Shown: one piece after another, positions 12,946 through 26,699 of the stretch
Layout of the letters: every line of letters begins with the position of its first letter
How positions within the stretch are numbered: position 1 is the first letter of the stretch
Assembly (NCBI RefSeq): GCF_040954645.1
Contig: NC_092808.1
Span: forward strand, 79,588,389-79,652,388
Direction: 5' to 3'
Length of the DNA: 64,000 nt
From: Diabrotica undecimpunctata
Lineage: Eukaryota; Arthropoda; Insecta; Coleoptera; Chrysomelidae
Notes under the pieces: model-generated
What the model saw: the letters and a program-made list of their open reading frames with translations, nothing else
Told to the model about the DNA's origin: nothing
Databases searched by the model: none
Translations under genes and position numbers: made by a program

Positions 12946-14870
12946 ATACGATGTGGTCTGCATAATTTCCTTTATATCAATAGCAATTTTTTACCAGATT
13001 AGTCAATATTTGCGTCTTGTTTATATTAATCTATAGTCGGACCCTCAAGGAAGCGTGATCTAATTTTTCAAAAATTATTATTGCATCATACATACGATCG
13101 GCTATAAGGACGATGTTATCTGCAAATCTCAAATGACTAAGCTTCTCTCCATTTTCTTTATTAGTTTAATAATTCCTTAACCTTAATTTTCTTTTTTTAC
13201 TATTTTTTCTTCAAGAAATAGTTGGCTTCCTCTCTCTTTCTGTCCGCTACACTAAACATCCTGTTTTATTCTGACAGAAGAGCTAATTCCATCATAGACA
13301 TACGTTCTATGGCATCTGTGCTATACTTCATTGTCGTCACAACTTTTGTCTCAAGTCCCCACTAGTTCAGTCAATGAGCTTTTATAATGTGTTGGGATAT
13401 TTTTTTTGTGTGTATTTATTTATAAAAGAAGTAACATAAATTTATAAAGGAAGGAAATATGAAATAAGGTTTATTTTATTGTAAAGCTATAGGCAGGATG
13501 TGCTTGTGCAAACTAAATATCATTCTTTTGTTTTATGTTAAATAAATAGGATTAGTGAATTCATTGTTTTATTTGTTACCAACTGAATTTTCATTGTTTA
13601 ATTCATAGTTTAAGACAACACAGATTCACACTTGAAGGCCGAGCTAGGCGAAGTATAGACGATAAGCTCCCATAGTTGATTGAGGTTTTATTTTATAATA
13701 GTATTTTAATTCTCTTTGGTAGTCTTTCGTTACACATTGGCATCCAACGCCTGTGTTCAGGTTGAAGGATGCCATATCTTTATAAGAGCTCTATGTGCGT
13801 TTCATGCTCTTATGTTTTGCTTATAACATCCCAACCGTATTCAATGCAAATGAGAGACAGAATTCTTAGAGATAATGTAAAAGATTCAATAAACAATACC
13901 ATAAGGTTTGAAAGTTGTATTGTCACGGAAAAAACAGAAATAGTCGTGAAAGTTTTACCCTATAACATTACGAAAATCCCCTACACTGCAGCGATCTCAC
14001 TTTAACCAATTCATGTTTTTTAAAACTCAAGTGAATCTTCTGTGCTCAGCATAGGTATGAAGAAAATTTATTCATTTTTAAATTATTTATTTATATATGG
14101 TGTCCCATTTTAAAACATTCGAAAATTAGCTACAATTAGTTAGGTAAACTTTCTGTAAATTTTAGAAAGTTAAAATATAGTTTTACTTTCTGTAAAAAAC
14201 TATATTCCTTAAACTTTTCCCAAAACCAGCATTATAAATTGCTCTATCTAGGTTATTTATCATTTTTCGCAAAAATTGTCTTTTGATGAAAAATCCTTTA
14301 AACTGATTTACTTCACGTTGAGTCTCATGTTTTATATTTAATTACGATAAAAAATAAAAGATAGAAATATATAGAATATTCTAATAAATAAAACTAGAAA
14401 ATGTTTAGGCGTTCTACGAATATTTTGTTGTTTAAATGACTAATAAAAACTATGAGTTAGCTACTCAAAACAATATTCCCCGCCTTTGTTGTTTCAGGAT
14501 TACTTACTCGTTGTCAATTTTATCAGTTCGTAAAACAAAATGACGCTTTTTGCGCAACTTCTGAGAAGTACTAAAATCCGAGGGCAGCGAAAACTTTCAA
14601 GAAGCCAAAAACTTCAATAAATCTGCAGTAGCCTGAGTCGTTAACGCTCTTCGATTGCATACTGAACAGTTTTGATTTTTTATGGTAAGGTCACGACCGT
14701 AGATATTGGTTCTTTAGCATTTCCCAATTTTCCCCTTTTATGGCTTTTTTATCACAATTTACAAGAATTATTATGAGATTTTGTGAACAGAATATTTATA
14801 TACCTAATAATATGGTAGTAATAACTCCCATAGCAATAAATATATATTTAAAATAAGGTATTTGAAAAGA
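12946..14870. other. Unassigned DNA
   Basis: No protein family recognised. A weak 11-bp inverted repeat (AATATAGTTTT/AAAACTATATT) lies near 14171-14208. Confidence 0.45.
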
Positions 14871-14872
14871 AA

Positions 14873-14873
<1 letters not shown>

Positions 14874-14927
<54 letters not shown>
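14874..14927. repeat. (AT)n array, left of pogo-like element
   Basis: About 52 bp of AT dinucleotides. It continues on the other side of the transposon (17751-17864), so the transposon landed inside a pre-existing array. Confidence 0.95.
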
Positions 14928-17867
<2,940 letters not shown>

Positions 17868-17909
17868 GAGTAACAAAAATGGCGTTCAACTATTACAGTT
17901 TTTTGTAAT

Positions 17910-17955
17910 TACTTAATATTTCGGTATTTCGGTATACATAAGATTTTTTTAAGCA
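17910..17955 (-). ncRNA. Decayed hammerhead-like motif (candidate)
   Basis: The minus strand has GTAT-ACCGAA-ATAC hairpin sequence followed by GAAATATT (forward 17915-17922), the same 3' core as H6. The CUGANGA box is not recognisable (CTTAT only). It is kept because it lies about 50 bp from an (AT)n array on the expected side. Confidence 0.25.
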
Positions 17956-18128
17956 AATACTAAAAAGTTGTTGTTGTATAAATAGATGGACATAACTACG
18001 GTAATAATGTCTACGTTATGCGTGATGCATAACATAGAAAATGTTAGGTTGAACAAGAGTTGGTACAATAAGAGGACAGAATAACTGAAGGACATATTAG
18101 TTTACGATTGTCGGTTAGTGATTAATTA

Positions 18129-18229
18129 TATGTAACAATAAAACACTGAAAACTTTGTTTTCAAACTTCCACAACATTTAATGTTGTGGAAGTTTGAAAA
18201 CAAAGTTTTCAGTGTTTTATTGTTACATA
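18129..18229. repeat. Perfect 50-bp inverted repeat with 1-nt spacer
   Basis: Arms 18129-18178 and 18180-18229 are exact reverse complements around a single T (18179). Pairing stops at both ends. No terminal repeats or ORF are associated. The lack of any mismatch suggests recent origin or strong conversion between the arms. Confidence 0.95.
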
Positions 18230-19095
18230 AAATGAATTTCCATCAAGTAACGGTCGAATCCATCAATTGATTAATTATATGACCATAGCAGTCCAGCTTT
18301 GGGTAAAGTACACTTAAAAAGAACGGATCTGTCTTTTGAATTTGTACATATTATGAAGTTAATTACAATATGACCGTCAATGACATGCTACAATTGTTTA
18401 AGTAGAATTTTACGCTCTATTAGCAAACCATGAGTTTTTGAAAAACCTTCTTTACTTTAAATACACAGTTATTTGATAATTCCAGTAAATGATTTGGTAC
18501 AAGCATCGAGCATAATATCGAGCATATTCGACATATGTTTAATGGATGATTATCTTAAGAAGCTTGTATAGTATACTGACGTTATTGTTGTATTGTAGTA
18601 TTGTTGGAAAATTTTTTCAATATTATTTTCATTTTTGAGAAGTGCTATCCCAAGTTAAAACTTCCACTGAGAAGCCAGAATGCAAGAGGTTGTGGAAATA
18701 ATAACTACCCCAAAGTGAAATTAGGTAAGACGCGTCGCAAGAATAGACGCTAATTATATCTAGTGAAGACCTAGAACCTAAAAAAAAGCGTTTAAAAATA
18801 GAGTGCGCTTTATAATAAGATGAACCGTCGACTTGAGACAAACAATAAAAAAAAATAAGTGCTATAGAGATATGGGGGTGCTGATAGAGGACTATGCGTG
18901 CATTCAACAGGAACTTTTATCCAACAGTGTACACAATTTTAAGCTGAATGATGATAATGCTAGTTCTATACTTCCACCAATTGTAACTCCAGTAATAGTT
19001 CTAATGTAATATCTCTTCCGAAAATATATAACGTCCGGTTTATAGCGTTATGTATTTTCCGGTTCCAAGTCTTCATTTACGTTTATCGACTTAGT
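18230..19095. other. Unassigned DNA
   Basis: A 92-codon minus-strand ORF at 18907-18629 shows no motif. Nothing else recognised. Confidence 0.45.
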
Positions 19096-19099
19096 CTAG

Positions 19100-20340
19100 T
19101 AGTCGAAGATCTCTCTCTGACATTGCCTTTTAGATTTCAATAAGCCATGTTGTTTTCGGTATTTTTCATTTTTTTTCACTCGGTTAGCTGCCAATCTAGT
19201 ATTGTCTACTCTACGCGCTGATCTGTCATTATCTGTACATATCCGTACCAAATAAGTGGTTATTGTGTTCATGATTTGTCTTATTCTTTGATTTGTTACT
19301 TGAATCATTCTTAGCATACTTATCTACTGATCTGTTACAAAAATCTATTTCCAGAACAAGAAGTTTTTGTTCTGTTATCTTGTTCTTATCTTTTGACCAG
19401 AGTAGTGAGTTTAGAGTACCTATTATTGTTTCCCTTTTGGAATTTGTTCTTCGATTTCTGGTTTCCTGAAAAAGCGTCAATCTCTTTTCTTCATCCTTGC
19501 CTCAAAATAGATATATTCGAAACACGACAAAATTACATTTCGATTTTCTAAGTTTAGTTTATCGTTTTCAGCTCGAACATGTATTTCGTTTTTATTAAGT
19601 TTTACATTTTTAACATTTAGGCCTCATCGCTAGTATTTTTGTATTATTCTTGCTTTGTCATGAATTGCAGATCTTTCTGGTCCTGTACAATGACTATTAG
19701 ATCGTCCGCGAAAAGAAGCGTAGGTATATAAAGTTGTTTTATCGTTTAATGGTATACCCATTCCAGAACACAATCTTCATTTTATGTGCCTCACTCGGTA
19801 GATTTTAAAGAGTGCTAAAGATAAATTGCAGTCACTAGTCCCTTCTTTCCTTAAAATTGTCAGACAACAGGGTGTTAATCTTTATTTTTGATCGAAGATC
19901 ATTGCAGAATGGTTGTATTAACTCCAGTAATTGCCATAACCTACATAGGGGTATTTGTCCATGAGCTTTCGTCCACAAATAATAGATTACTTGGTCTATC
20001 CCTAGCCATTCATTTTTCATATCGGTGAAAGTGTAGATGTGGTCGATGCAAGATTATCCATGTCCAAATCCGGCTTTCTATTCTAGCTCAAATCGTTTAT
20101 ATTCGTTTTCTACTAGGGCTTTCATAACTTTTCTGTACAATTTACTGAGAGAGCTAGTAACTTAGATGCTGCGATAGTTTTTGCAGTCTGTCGTATCCTC
20201 TTTTTATGAATCAGTTTGTTCAATACTTTTTTCCAGCTTTCAGGTATATTATCTTTATTTAGGTATCTCTTAAAACGTTCTGTCAGTATGTTAGAGTACG
20301 TGTCGGAAAAAAAGTTTATTATGGATACTCTCTCCAAACT
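19100..20340 (-). pseudogene. Decayed RTE-like LINE, RT and post-RT region
   Basis: From 20340 on the minus strand: RFKRYLNKDNIPESWK and HKK (RT finger region), then, through stops, a KAGFG..SCIDHIYTF-like segment (about 20030-20080). Next come LRSKIKINTLLSDN, FADD-region remnants near 19700 and RETIIGTLNSLLWSKD (about 19420), which matches the post-RT region. Frames change repeatedly and the catalytic box is not intact. The upstream end runs into the inverted repeat at 20324. Confidence 0.7.
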
Positions 20341-20769
20341 TTGGGTATCGCTTTATTAGGCCAAGTCTGACACCATTTTCCTCTACAACTTTTTTTTGTT
20401 CCTGGACCAAAATTTTGACCTGTTAGACAGAAAAATCAGAACATAAGTTACGTCAGACAATAAATTGTTTTATTTAAAAATAAATAGCTTTAAATATAAG
20501 TCATTTAACGGGTCTGGTGAGTTGAACCTTTAGGAAAAACTACTGTGACGAAATTTATAGATAGCCAGCTAATTTTTTCGCGATACTTTTATTAACAGTA
20601 GAAAAAATATCTTTTTATAGTGTCTGACCGAACTTATTTCCGATTTTGCTGTCTAACGCGTGATTTTTTTTTAATTAGAAGAAAAAACTCTAGAACCAAA
20701 AAAGTCATTGGGAGATATTGTTTCAGACTCGGCATAATAAAGCGATAGCCGAAGTATGGAGAGAGTATC
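20324..20769. repeat. 446-bp segment with about 48-bp imperfect terminal inverted repeats
   Basis: GATACTCTCTCC at 20324 and its complement ending at 20769 begin arms that stay similar for about 48 bp, including ATCGCTTTATTA.GCC.AGTCTGA, with roughly seven mismatches. The interior has no ORF. It could be a MITE or a fold-back of LINE 5' sequence, because the left arm abuts a LINE frame. Confidence 0.65.
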
Positions 20770-22189
20770 TTTTATAATTTTTTTTGGTGATGGGCACACT
20801 AACTAAACTGCGAGGCATGTGTTAGGAATATAGCTAAATATTAAATAAACAGTAATATAACAATTATACAACTGTTAAAATCAGTTAAGTGACTTATCTA
20901 CATTAACAATTAACACTATTTTTTTATTTTTTTTTTCAGGGAAAAAATAATTAAATAAACTAAATTTATAAGTTGTTTTTAGTTTATTGCGCCATAAAAC
21001 AAAGCTAAAAAATTACTTAAAAAATCAAAAAATTACTGGGTGCAATTTTTTATCTCGAATATCTGCGGAAGGTCATAAGAAAAGCTGTATTATCTCGTGG
21101 TTATGGAAACTTTTACTACGTCACAACATTTAATCAAACAAGAGACTCCTGTCATTTATTTCAATATTGCGAAAAAACTTTCGCAAGAGACGCATTCTAG
21201 AGAAAGACGTTCAAAAGGCAACTTTCTTGAAAATACTTTCTCTTTAAAATGAGATATTCCAAATTAAAAAATGGTTATAAACAAAAAAGTTATTGCAAAT
21301 TAAACATGAAAGAATTCACATATTTATTTCATAATGTGGGTTTTTATGTAGTTACTATATTTGCGAAAGATGCTCACAATCGGTCGAGTAGTTTTTTAAC
21401 AATTATATGTGTTTATCCTATTTGAGAGAACAAAGGCTGTACACGTGCTATGTCAATACTTAGAATGTTTTTTTTGGTCTGATTCTCGTTTTAAGGTCTA
21501 AAATTTTTATACTTTTCAAACCCATATTAATTTTTAATTATTTACTTACATATAATTAATGCAGAATTCAGTACCAATGCCATTATATTGGCATTATCCC
21601 TAATTTATGCCGCATCCCTGATTTATGTCGCATCCCTAATTTATGCCGCATCCCTAATTTATGCCGTGCAGTATATATTAGCAAGCGTCAGTATTGCATT
21701 TGATAAAATTTCAGAAATTCTCTTCCTGAAATTAACATCAAAAAGCATAAATAGAAACGATAGGTGAGCTGCCCTTAGCAGAATAATCTACTCTGAAACT
21801 AAAACACGTTTTAGTTTCAGTTTATGTACCATCAATGCCTCGACTTATCCCAAAACAATAAAACAATAAAATTCACAAATATGAGACAGCACAGGTTTCC
21901 AATTTACGATATTGTTTCATCCAATTTTCATTGAAAGATCTGCAAATAATAGAATAACTTGCTTAATAAAAAAACTTAAACATAAAACACAAAAAAAAAT
22001 AAATTAAACATTGACTCAAATGAAATTGTAAACTTGCTAAGCTCTATTATCTCCCAGAAACCCAGCGATGATGACAAGAACTCTAATGCATCTGAAATGC
22101 TATTCCAACCATCTAAAAAATGATATTCTTAATCACATCTCAAAATCAATTAATACCAACATTATCTATTGCTTCATCTCCACGATAAT
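20770..22189. other. Mostly unassigned DNA
   Basis: It contains the 18-bp tandem repeat (21591-21665) and a 13-bp perfect hairpin CTGAAACTAAAAC/GTTTTAGTTTCAG (21793-21820). No coding signal. Confidence 0.5.
21591..21665. repeat. Tandem repeat, 18-bp unit, four copies
   Basis: The unit GCATCCCTAATTTATGCC occurs exactly at 21630-21647 and 21648-21665, with two changes at 21612-21629. The first copy (21591-21611) is longer by three bases. Confidence 0.9.
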
Positions 22190-24640
22190 TTAGTTAAACT
22201 ATATAATGGTTTTTGTCCTTACCTATACATCTGCAATCTCTTATATCTGAACATCGATGTCTTTTGTTTCCAAGAAACAACAAGTTTTATGTCCACAACA
22301 CACTATGGGGATCACTTTTCGAAATTTGTAAGATAGTAAAATTTGTCACCTAAAACCAACTATGTTCATGTAAAATGAAAAATTTCTCCAGCAAACTAGG
22401 ATCCCTTTAACAAAACTCTTTTTGGTAGGATTTAACTGATAAAATTACGTTTGGAAACAACGTGATGTATGATGTGTAACGCAATTTACGGATGTTTAAG
22501 TTTTATTTCGCAATTCCTCAAGGAAAACCGTTCCTTGGTAGAACAAGGCTTCTTTAAATCACCTATCAAAGAATATAAAAAACCCTGAATAGGTACCGAA
22601 AAACGTTAGGAATTGAAGATCTCATCCGCTTTAAAAACTGCGTGCCGAATTTAAAAGAGATCAAAAAGCATCATAGGCAAACTTTGTGAGTTCCATTTCT
22701 ACAGATTCACATCTTGCCCTAGTATGGGCAAAAATCAGGCAGATGAGGGGTGGAAATACATCTTCAATACCTGAAATAATTCATGAAGATGATGTTGTTA
22801 CAGATGACCAACAAATACTTGCACAAAATCTCCATGACAAAAACGAAGCCAATATTTCCAATCGAAGTCCAAACAAGTTGTTAAAGTTGTTGATCCTTTG
22901 AAATTGTTACAATTGTTACATTGTTTCGTCACAGTATAAATGACATGGGTTCTCTTTAGTCTTATATTTTACCCTACTAAAATATGTGATATATGCGGAC
23001 GATCTTATCTTATTCTGTCAAAAAAAAAACATGTATTCTTTACTCCAGAATGTATTAGATAAGATTCATAAGTGGTCGACGAATTACTAATTTTATTAGA
23101 AGATATAGTTGCCATGCTCCTATTTATTTATCTAGAGTCCCCTTCCACGGTTCGTAGACTTACTACAGTTGCCTCTTCCGCCTAACCAATGAACATTAAG
23201 CCCGAAACTGTACTCTCGTGACGTAATTCTTCCCCTTCAACAAATCAACACTGCAATCGGCCTGCCCTCTACATTCAGTTTCAATCGCGAATAAATGGGT
23301 TTTGTATTCTTGTGTACTCTGGTGACGTAACTCAAGCATCCCCACCCCAGTCGGAAGAGGCAACCGTAGTAAGTCTACCCCCCGTGGTCCCCTTCAAAAT
23401 TTTTGACCAACACAAATTTTTATTGTTTAATTTTGACACATGACTTATATGGAGATATCACATTAAAAACGTCAGAAGCAACTTCCTAAATATAATCAAA
23501 ATAAAACACTAGCTTACCAATGAGAGCTGAAAAAAGTGTTATTTAGAATCTATAGAGCTTCTATTGGCTCCAGATTAGATTATGGAAGCTTACTCTACAT
23601 CACCACCTGCAATAATTATCTTAAATCTCTAAATTCAACAAAAACGACATCATACGTATATGTCTAGATGCATTTAGATCTAGCCCCGCTGGAAACATGT
23701 GCATTAAATCTTTCGAATCTTCTCTTTTCATACGACATCAGCTTCTACATTAGTCTTATTTTACTAGATTTTTCGCCAATCAAGAAATCCAGTAAACAGA
23801 ACAGTATTTAATAAGTTCATGAAAATTGAGATAGATTTGTGTGCCCTCTTTTAATTAGTAAAACCTTTGTTATAGATCTGACAATCATCCCTTTTATTAG
23901 TACCCACAATATTCTATAAACCAAGAAGCTACTTAGTTTCAATATTAGTTTAATTTGACATAAAAAAAAAGAAACACTGCCAGTTATCTTTTTAGACAAT
24001 TAATTTAAGAAGCAATAAGTACCAAACAACAAAAATGCTCCACAAGATGAAGCTGGCTCTGCTGCTTGCATCGAAAACATAACCTTAGCCGTATACCGAC
24101 TCCCAGCCACTCGTGCTATTCATACTGCAGAATTATATGTGCAAATATCTTTAAATAACTCTATCTAATAGCAAATCTGCAGCAATATGCATATATTTTC
24201 TTTCTTCAATTTAGTCTATTACCAACAAGCCCGTTAAATCAGATAATTAAAAAAATTCAACATATCTGTTATAAATATCTTACTAGAGGAACATAAATAC
24301 CCATTCTATCGATCCCGTTTCATGTACTAATCAGTGGAAACAAATCCGCAGCTATCGCAGTAAGAAAAGCAAGTTGTCTGACTTATACACAGAAACAATT
24401 CAACCTCGTCAAGATCAAACAGCAAGTATAAAACAAAAACTAACAAAATCATCATTCAAGACTATGGATAGGTCACCCACGCCTCCTCACGGCACCTTAT
24501 ATGTAATTTCCGAAAATTTACCTGCTTACGAACATTATGATTTTCACGGCCTGAGAGTAGAATACTTACTGCTAAATCAAAGTTATAGATTACAGAGGTG
24601 GATACACTGGTTGAGAAAGAGGAAGAAGGTACAAAGTTAA
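22190..24640 (+). pseudogene. Jockey/I-like LINE ORF2, decayed and deleted
   Basis: Pieces lie in ORF2 order. A DVFCFQET-like endonuclease trace is at about 22250. FVSSISTDSHLALVWAKIR, typical of the endonuclease-RT linker, is at 22680-22740. The catalytic VIYADDLILF of RT is at about 22990. RASIGSRLDYGSLLY and AFRSSPAGNMC (post-RT thumb) lie at 23550-23700. An RNase H trace, AVYRLPATRAIHTAELY, is at about 24090-24145. Most of the RT fingers and palm between 22900 and 22960 are deleted. A 243-bp MITE interrupts the element at 23145-23387. Numerous stops make it inactive. Confidence 0.7.
23145..23387. mobile_element. 243-bp MITE with 7-bp target duplication
   Basis: Terminal inverted repeats of about 35 bp begin CCACGG and share GTAGACTTACTAC and GTTGCCTCTTCCG; the inner ends are 23180 and 23352. 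The element is flanked by TCCCCTT at 23138-23144 and 23388-23394. Two internal direct repeats (TGTACTCTCGTGACGTAA and TGTACTCTGGTGACGTAA) lie near 23209 and 23317. There is no ORF, so it would be mobilised in trans. A 7-bp duplication does not fix the superfamily; hAT/P-like cut-and-paste transposases are candidates. Confidence 0.9.
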
Positions 24641-24649
24641 AAAATTAAA

Positions 24650-25640
24650 GAAAACTTTTGTCAAACTGTATAAAAAATTATTAATGTCTTTTGTGTAGTA
24701 ACTATCTAGATCAGCCACTGAAAGATTATATTGTAGACTCGCATAATAATATAATAGCAATCTTAAGCAGATACTTAGTTCACCAAATGTTTAAACTGAA
24801 GATAAAGATTATATGATCCTATAATTATTTAAGTTAATAAGTACATTAATATCGTAAATAGATACTCTAATAGATTGTAGTGATTTGTGATGTAAAAAAC
24901 TGCATCTAACTAACTCCACTGTGACTTAACCTATTAAACCTAAATGTAATGTAACAGATATAATTGTATCCATGTCAATACCGTAGCAATCGAGATACCT
25001 TAATTTCAAAAAAAATATATTACTACAATCTAATAATATCTTTGTGTTTACTATTTATAAAACTAGATCCACTCCGTATACTACATAACGTGTAAAATCC
25101 AAACAATTTATTTCCCTTAGATACAAACACTGTTTGAATTCTTTTGTTTGCTTTTGAAGTACAAATCTGATGTAGAACAAATAAACACGTTTTCTTATTT
25201 CGCATTTATTATCTTTCAGTGGAAAGATAACGCTTTGTACAGAACGTAATGCGAAGTTACTTTTTAGTGTATTCAATAACAGAATGAAGCATTTTTCAGA
25301 AAATCACGCAAAAATAAATAGAGTCGCTTTGGAACTAAAAACAAAAGTGTTTTTTAAAAGTAAAAAAATCTATAAACTTGATATAGCGTAATTTTATTTA
25401 TCCATGAATTTTCAGAATTAAAATTTTATTTTGGGTTATTGTGATAAAGTATTTATCTATTTGATAGTTAATTGTTAAAAACAATATTTTTTAGTTTAGT
25501 GGTTCACGTTAGAAAAACTGCTTAAAAGTAACTTTTTGACAAAATGAAAATTCTGAAGATTAAACCAATTCACCACCTATTTGCAATTTCCGAAATGCCT
25601 AATTTCATCGTTTTGTTGACTAGACGTAAATTAATAAATA
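24650..25640. other. Unassigned DNA
   Basis: No recognisable gene or repeat. The minus-strand ORFs at 25023-25276 carry no motif. Confidence 0.45.
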
Positions 25641-25642
25641 AG

Positions 25643-26090
25643 TTAATTAATATATCTAGAAAATACTGCCGTGCAAAGCCTAAACGGGGTGGACATTTGA
25701 CAAAACGGTGGCAAAATCGACTTAAAATGTAATGTTATAATATAATATATCCAATAATAATATCCTTGGATAATATCCAATAAAAATAGTTTAGTAATTT
25801 TTGGAAGAAACTGAATCATAGGATATTTAATATTATCCAATCCTGGACTTGAATTATTTCTGTTTTGAGTGCATACTCTAATTCAGTAATATTAAATGGT
25901 TCTAGTAAAAATTCCTTTTCGTTATTTGTACAATCTATTTTAATTTCCCGTGGTATGACAGATAGTGGTGTTATTTGTTTAAAAAATTCTTCCTCTAATG
26001 TACTGTCAAAGCATTTTGTGTTCGATATTGGTTTTCTGTTTATTTTCCTGACTTGATTCTGACTCTTGATTTTGTGACACATTCGTAAGT
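25643..26090 (-). pseudogene. Jockey-like LINE RT N-terminal fragment
   Basis: The minus strand from 26082 reads EEEFFKQITPLSVIP and LEPFNITELEYALKT. This matches the segment just before the RT domain in Jockey/I-type ORF2 (F-x-x-x-E-L-x-x-A-L). After a shift the frame at 25840 continues DNIKYPMIQFLPK. Later RT motifs are absent. It ends beside an (AT)n array. Confidence 0.55.
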
Positions 26091-26111
26091 TCGGGGACTA
26101 GCTTCTTTTTT

Positions 26112-26113
<2 letters not shown>

Positions 26114-26191
<78 letters not shown>
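26114..26191. repeat. (AT)n array
   Basis: About 78 bp. It is coupled to hammerhead H2 on the minus strand, with 127 bp between array and core. Confidence 0.97.
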
Positions 26192-26195
<4 letters not shown>

Positions 26196-26309
26196 TAGTG
26201 TATATAACGACGCTAAGAATACAATTCTTTGGTAGGTAACTTTCGGGAAAGCGTCAAGTCAAGGATCGGCTAGAGATGGTATAAGCTAGTTTGGTGTAGA
26301 ACTTTATTA

Positions 26310-26362
26310 TAAATGTGAAATTTTCGGTGATAGGCTGTCACCTTCATCAGCTCCGAAATGAA
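26310..26362 (-). ncRNA. Hammerhead ribozyme motif, copy H2
   Basis: On the minus strand, CTGATGA (26350-26344) is followed by stem II GGTGA/TCACC with a 7-nt loop, then GAAAATTT (26325-26318). Stem III is the self-complementary AATT and the predicted cleavage nucleotide is U. Stem I is weak (G-C, a mismatch, G-C), so activity is doubtful. Downstream in the same orientation lies the (AT)n array. Confidence 0.65.
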
Positions 26363-26632
26363 AAACTTATTTAGTACAAATGGTGGAAGTTAATATTTAA
26401 AAACCTACATTGAAAATGTTCAGTTGGTCCTAGTGGTGAAGAACACTGTCATAAATATGTGAAAAATATTGAAAAATACATTTAAAATTTTTAATAAAAA
26501 CATTACAACACAAAAGGGTATTTTTACAAATACAACACAAAAACATCTAAAACCCAACAAAAACCGCATCTTCATGTTTAAGGTAGAAAAGAACAATTTT
26601 TCTTCTTTTTTGATGACAATGTTTCTGATTTC

Positions 26633-26669
26633 TGTCAATACCTAGATGTCACATCTAGGTATGTTGACA
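26633..26669. repeat. 16-bp hairpin with a 2-nt bulge
   Basis: TGTCAATACCTAGATG (26633-26648) pairs with CATCTAGGTA-TG-TTGACA (26652-26669). The arm motif CTAGGTA recurs once more at 26673-26683. Confidence 0.85.
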
Positions 26670-26699
26670 TCTATCTAGGTAGGAAGACATTTTCTGTTT

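Noticed and set aside
23138..23394. P-element fragment
   Set aside because: No transposase sequence and the ends do not match anything I can name; kept as an unclassified MITE.
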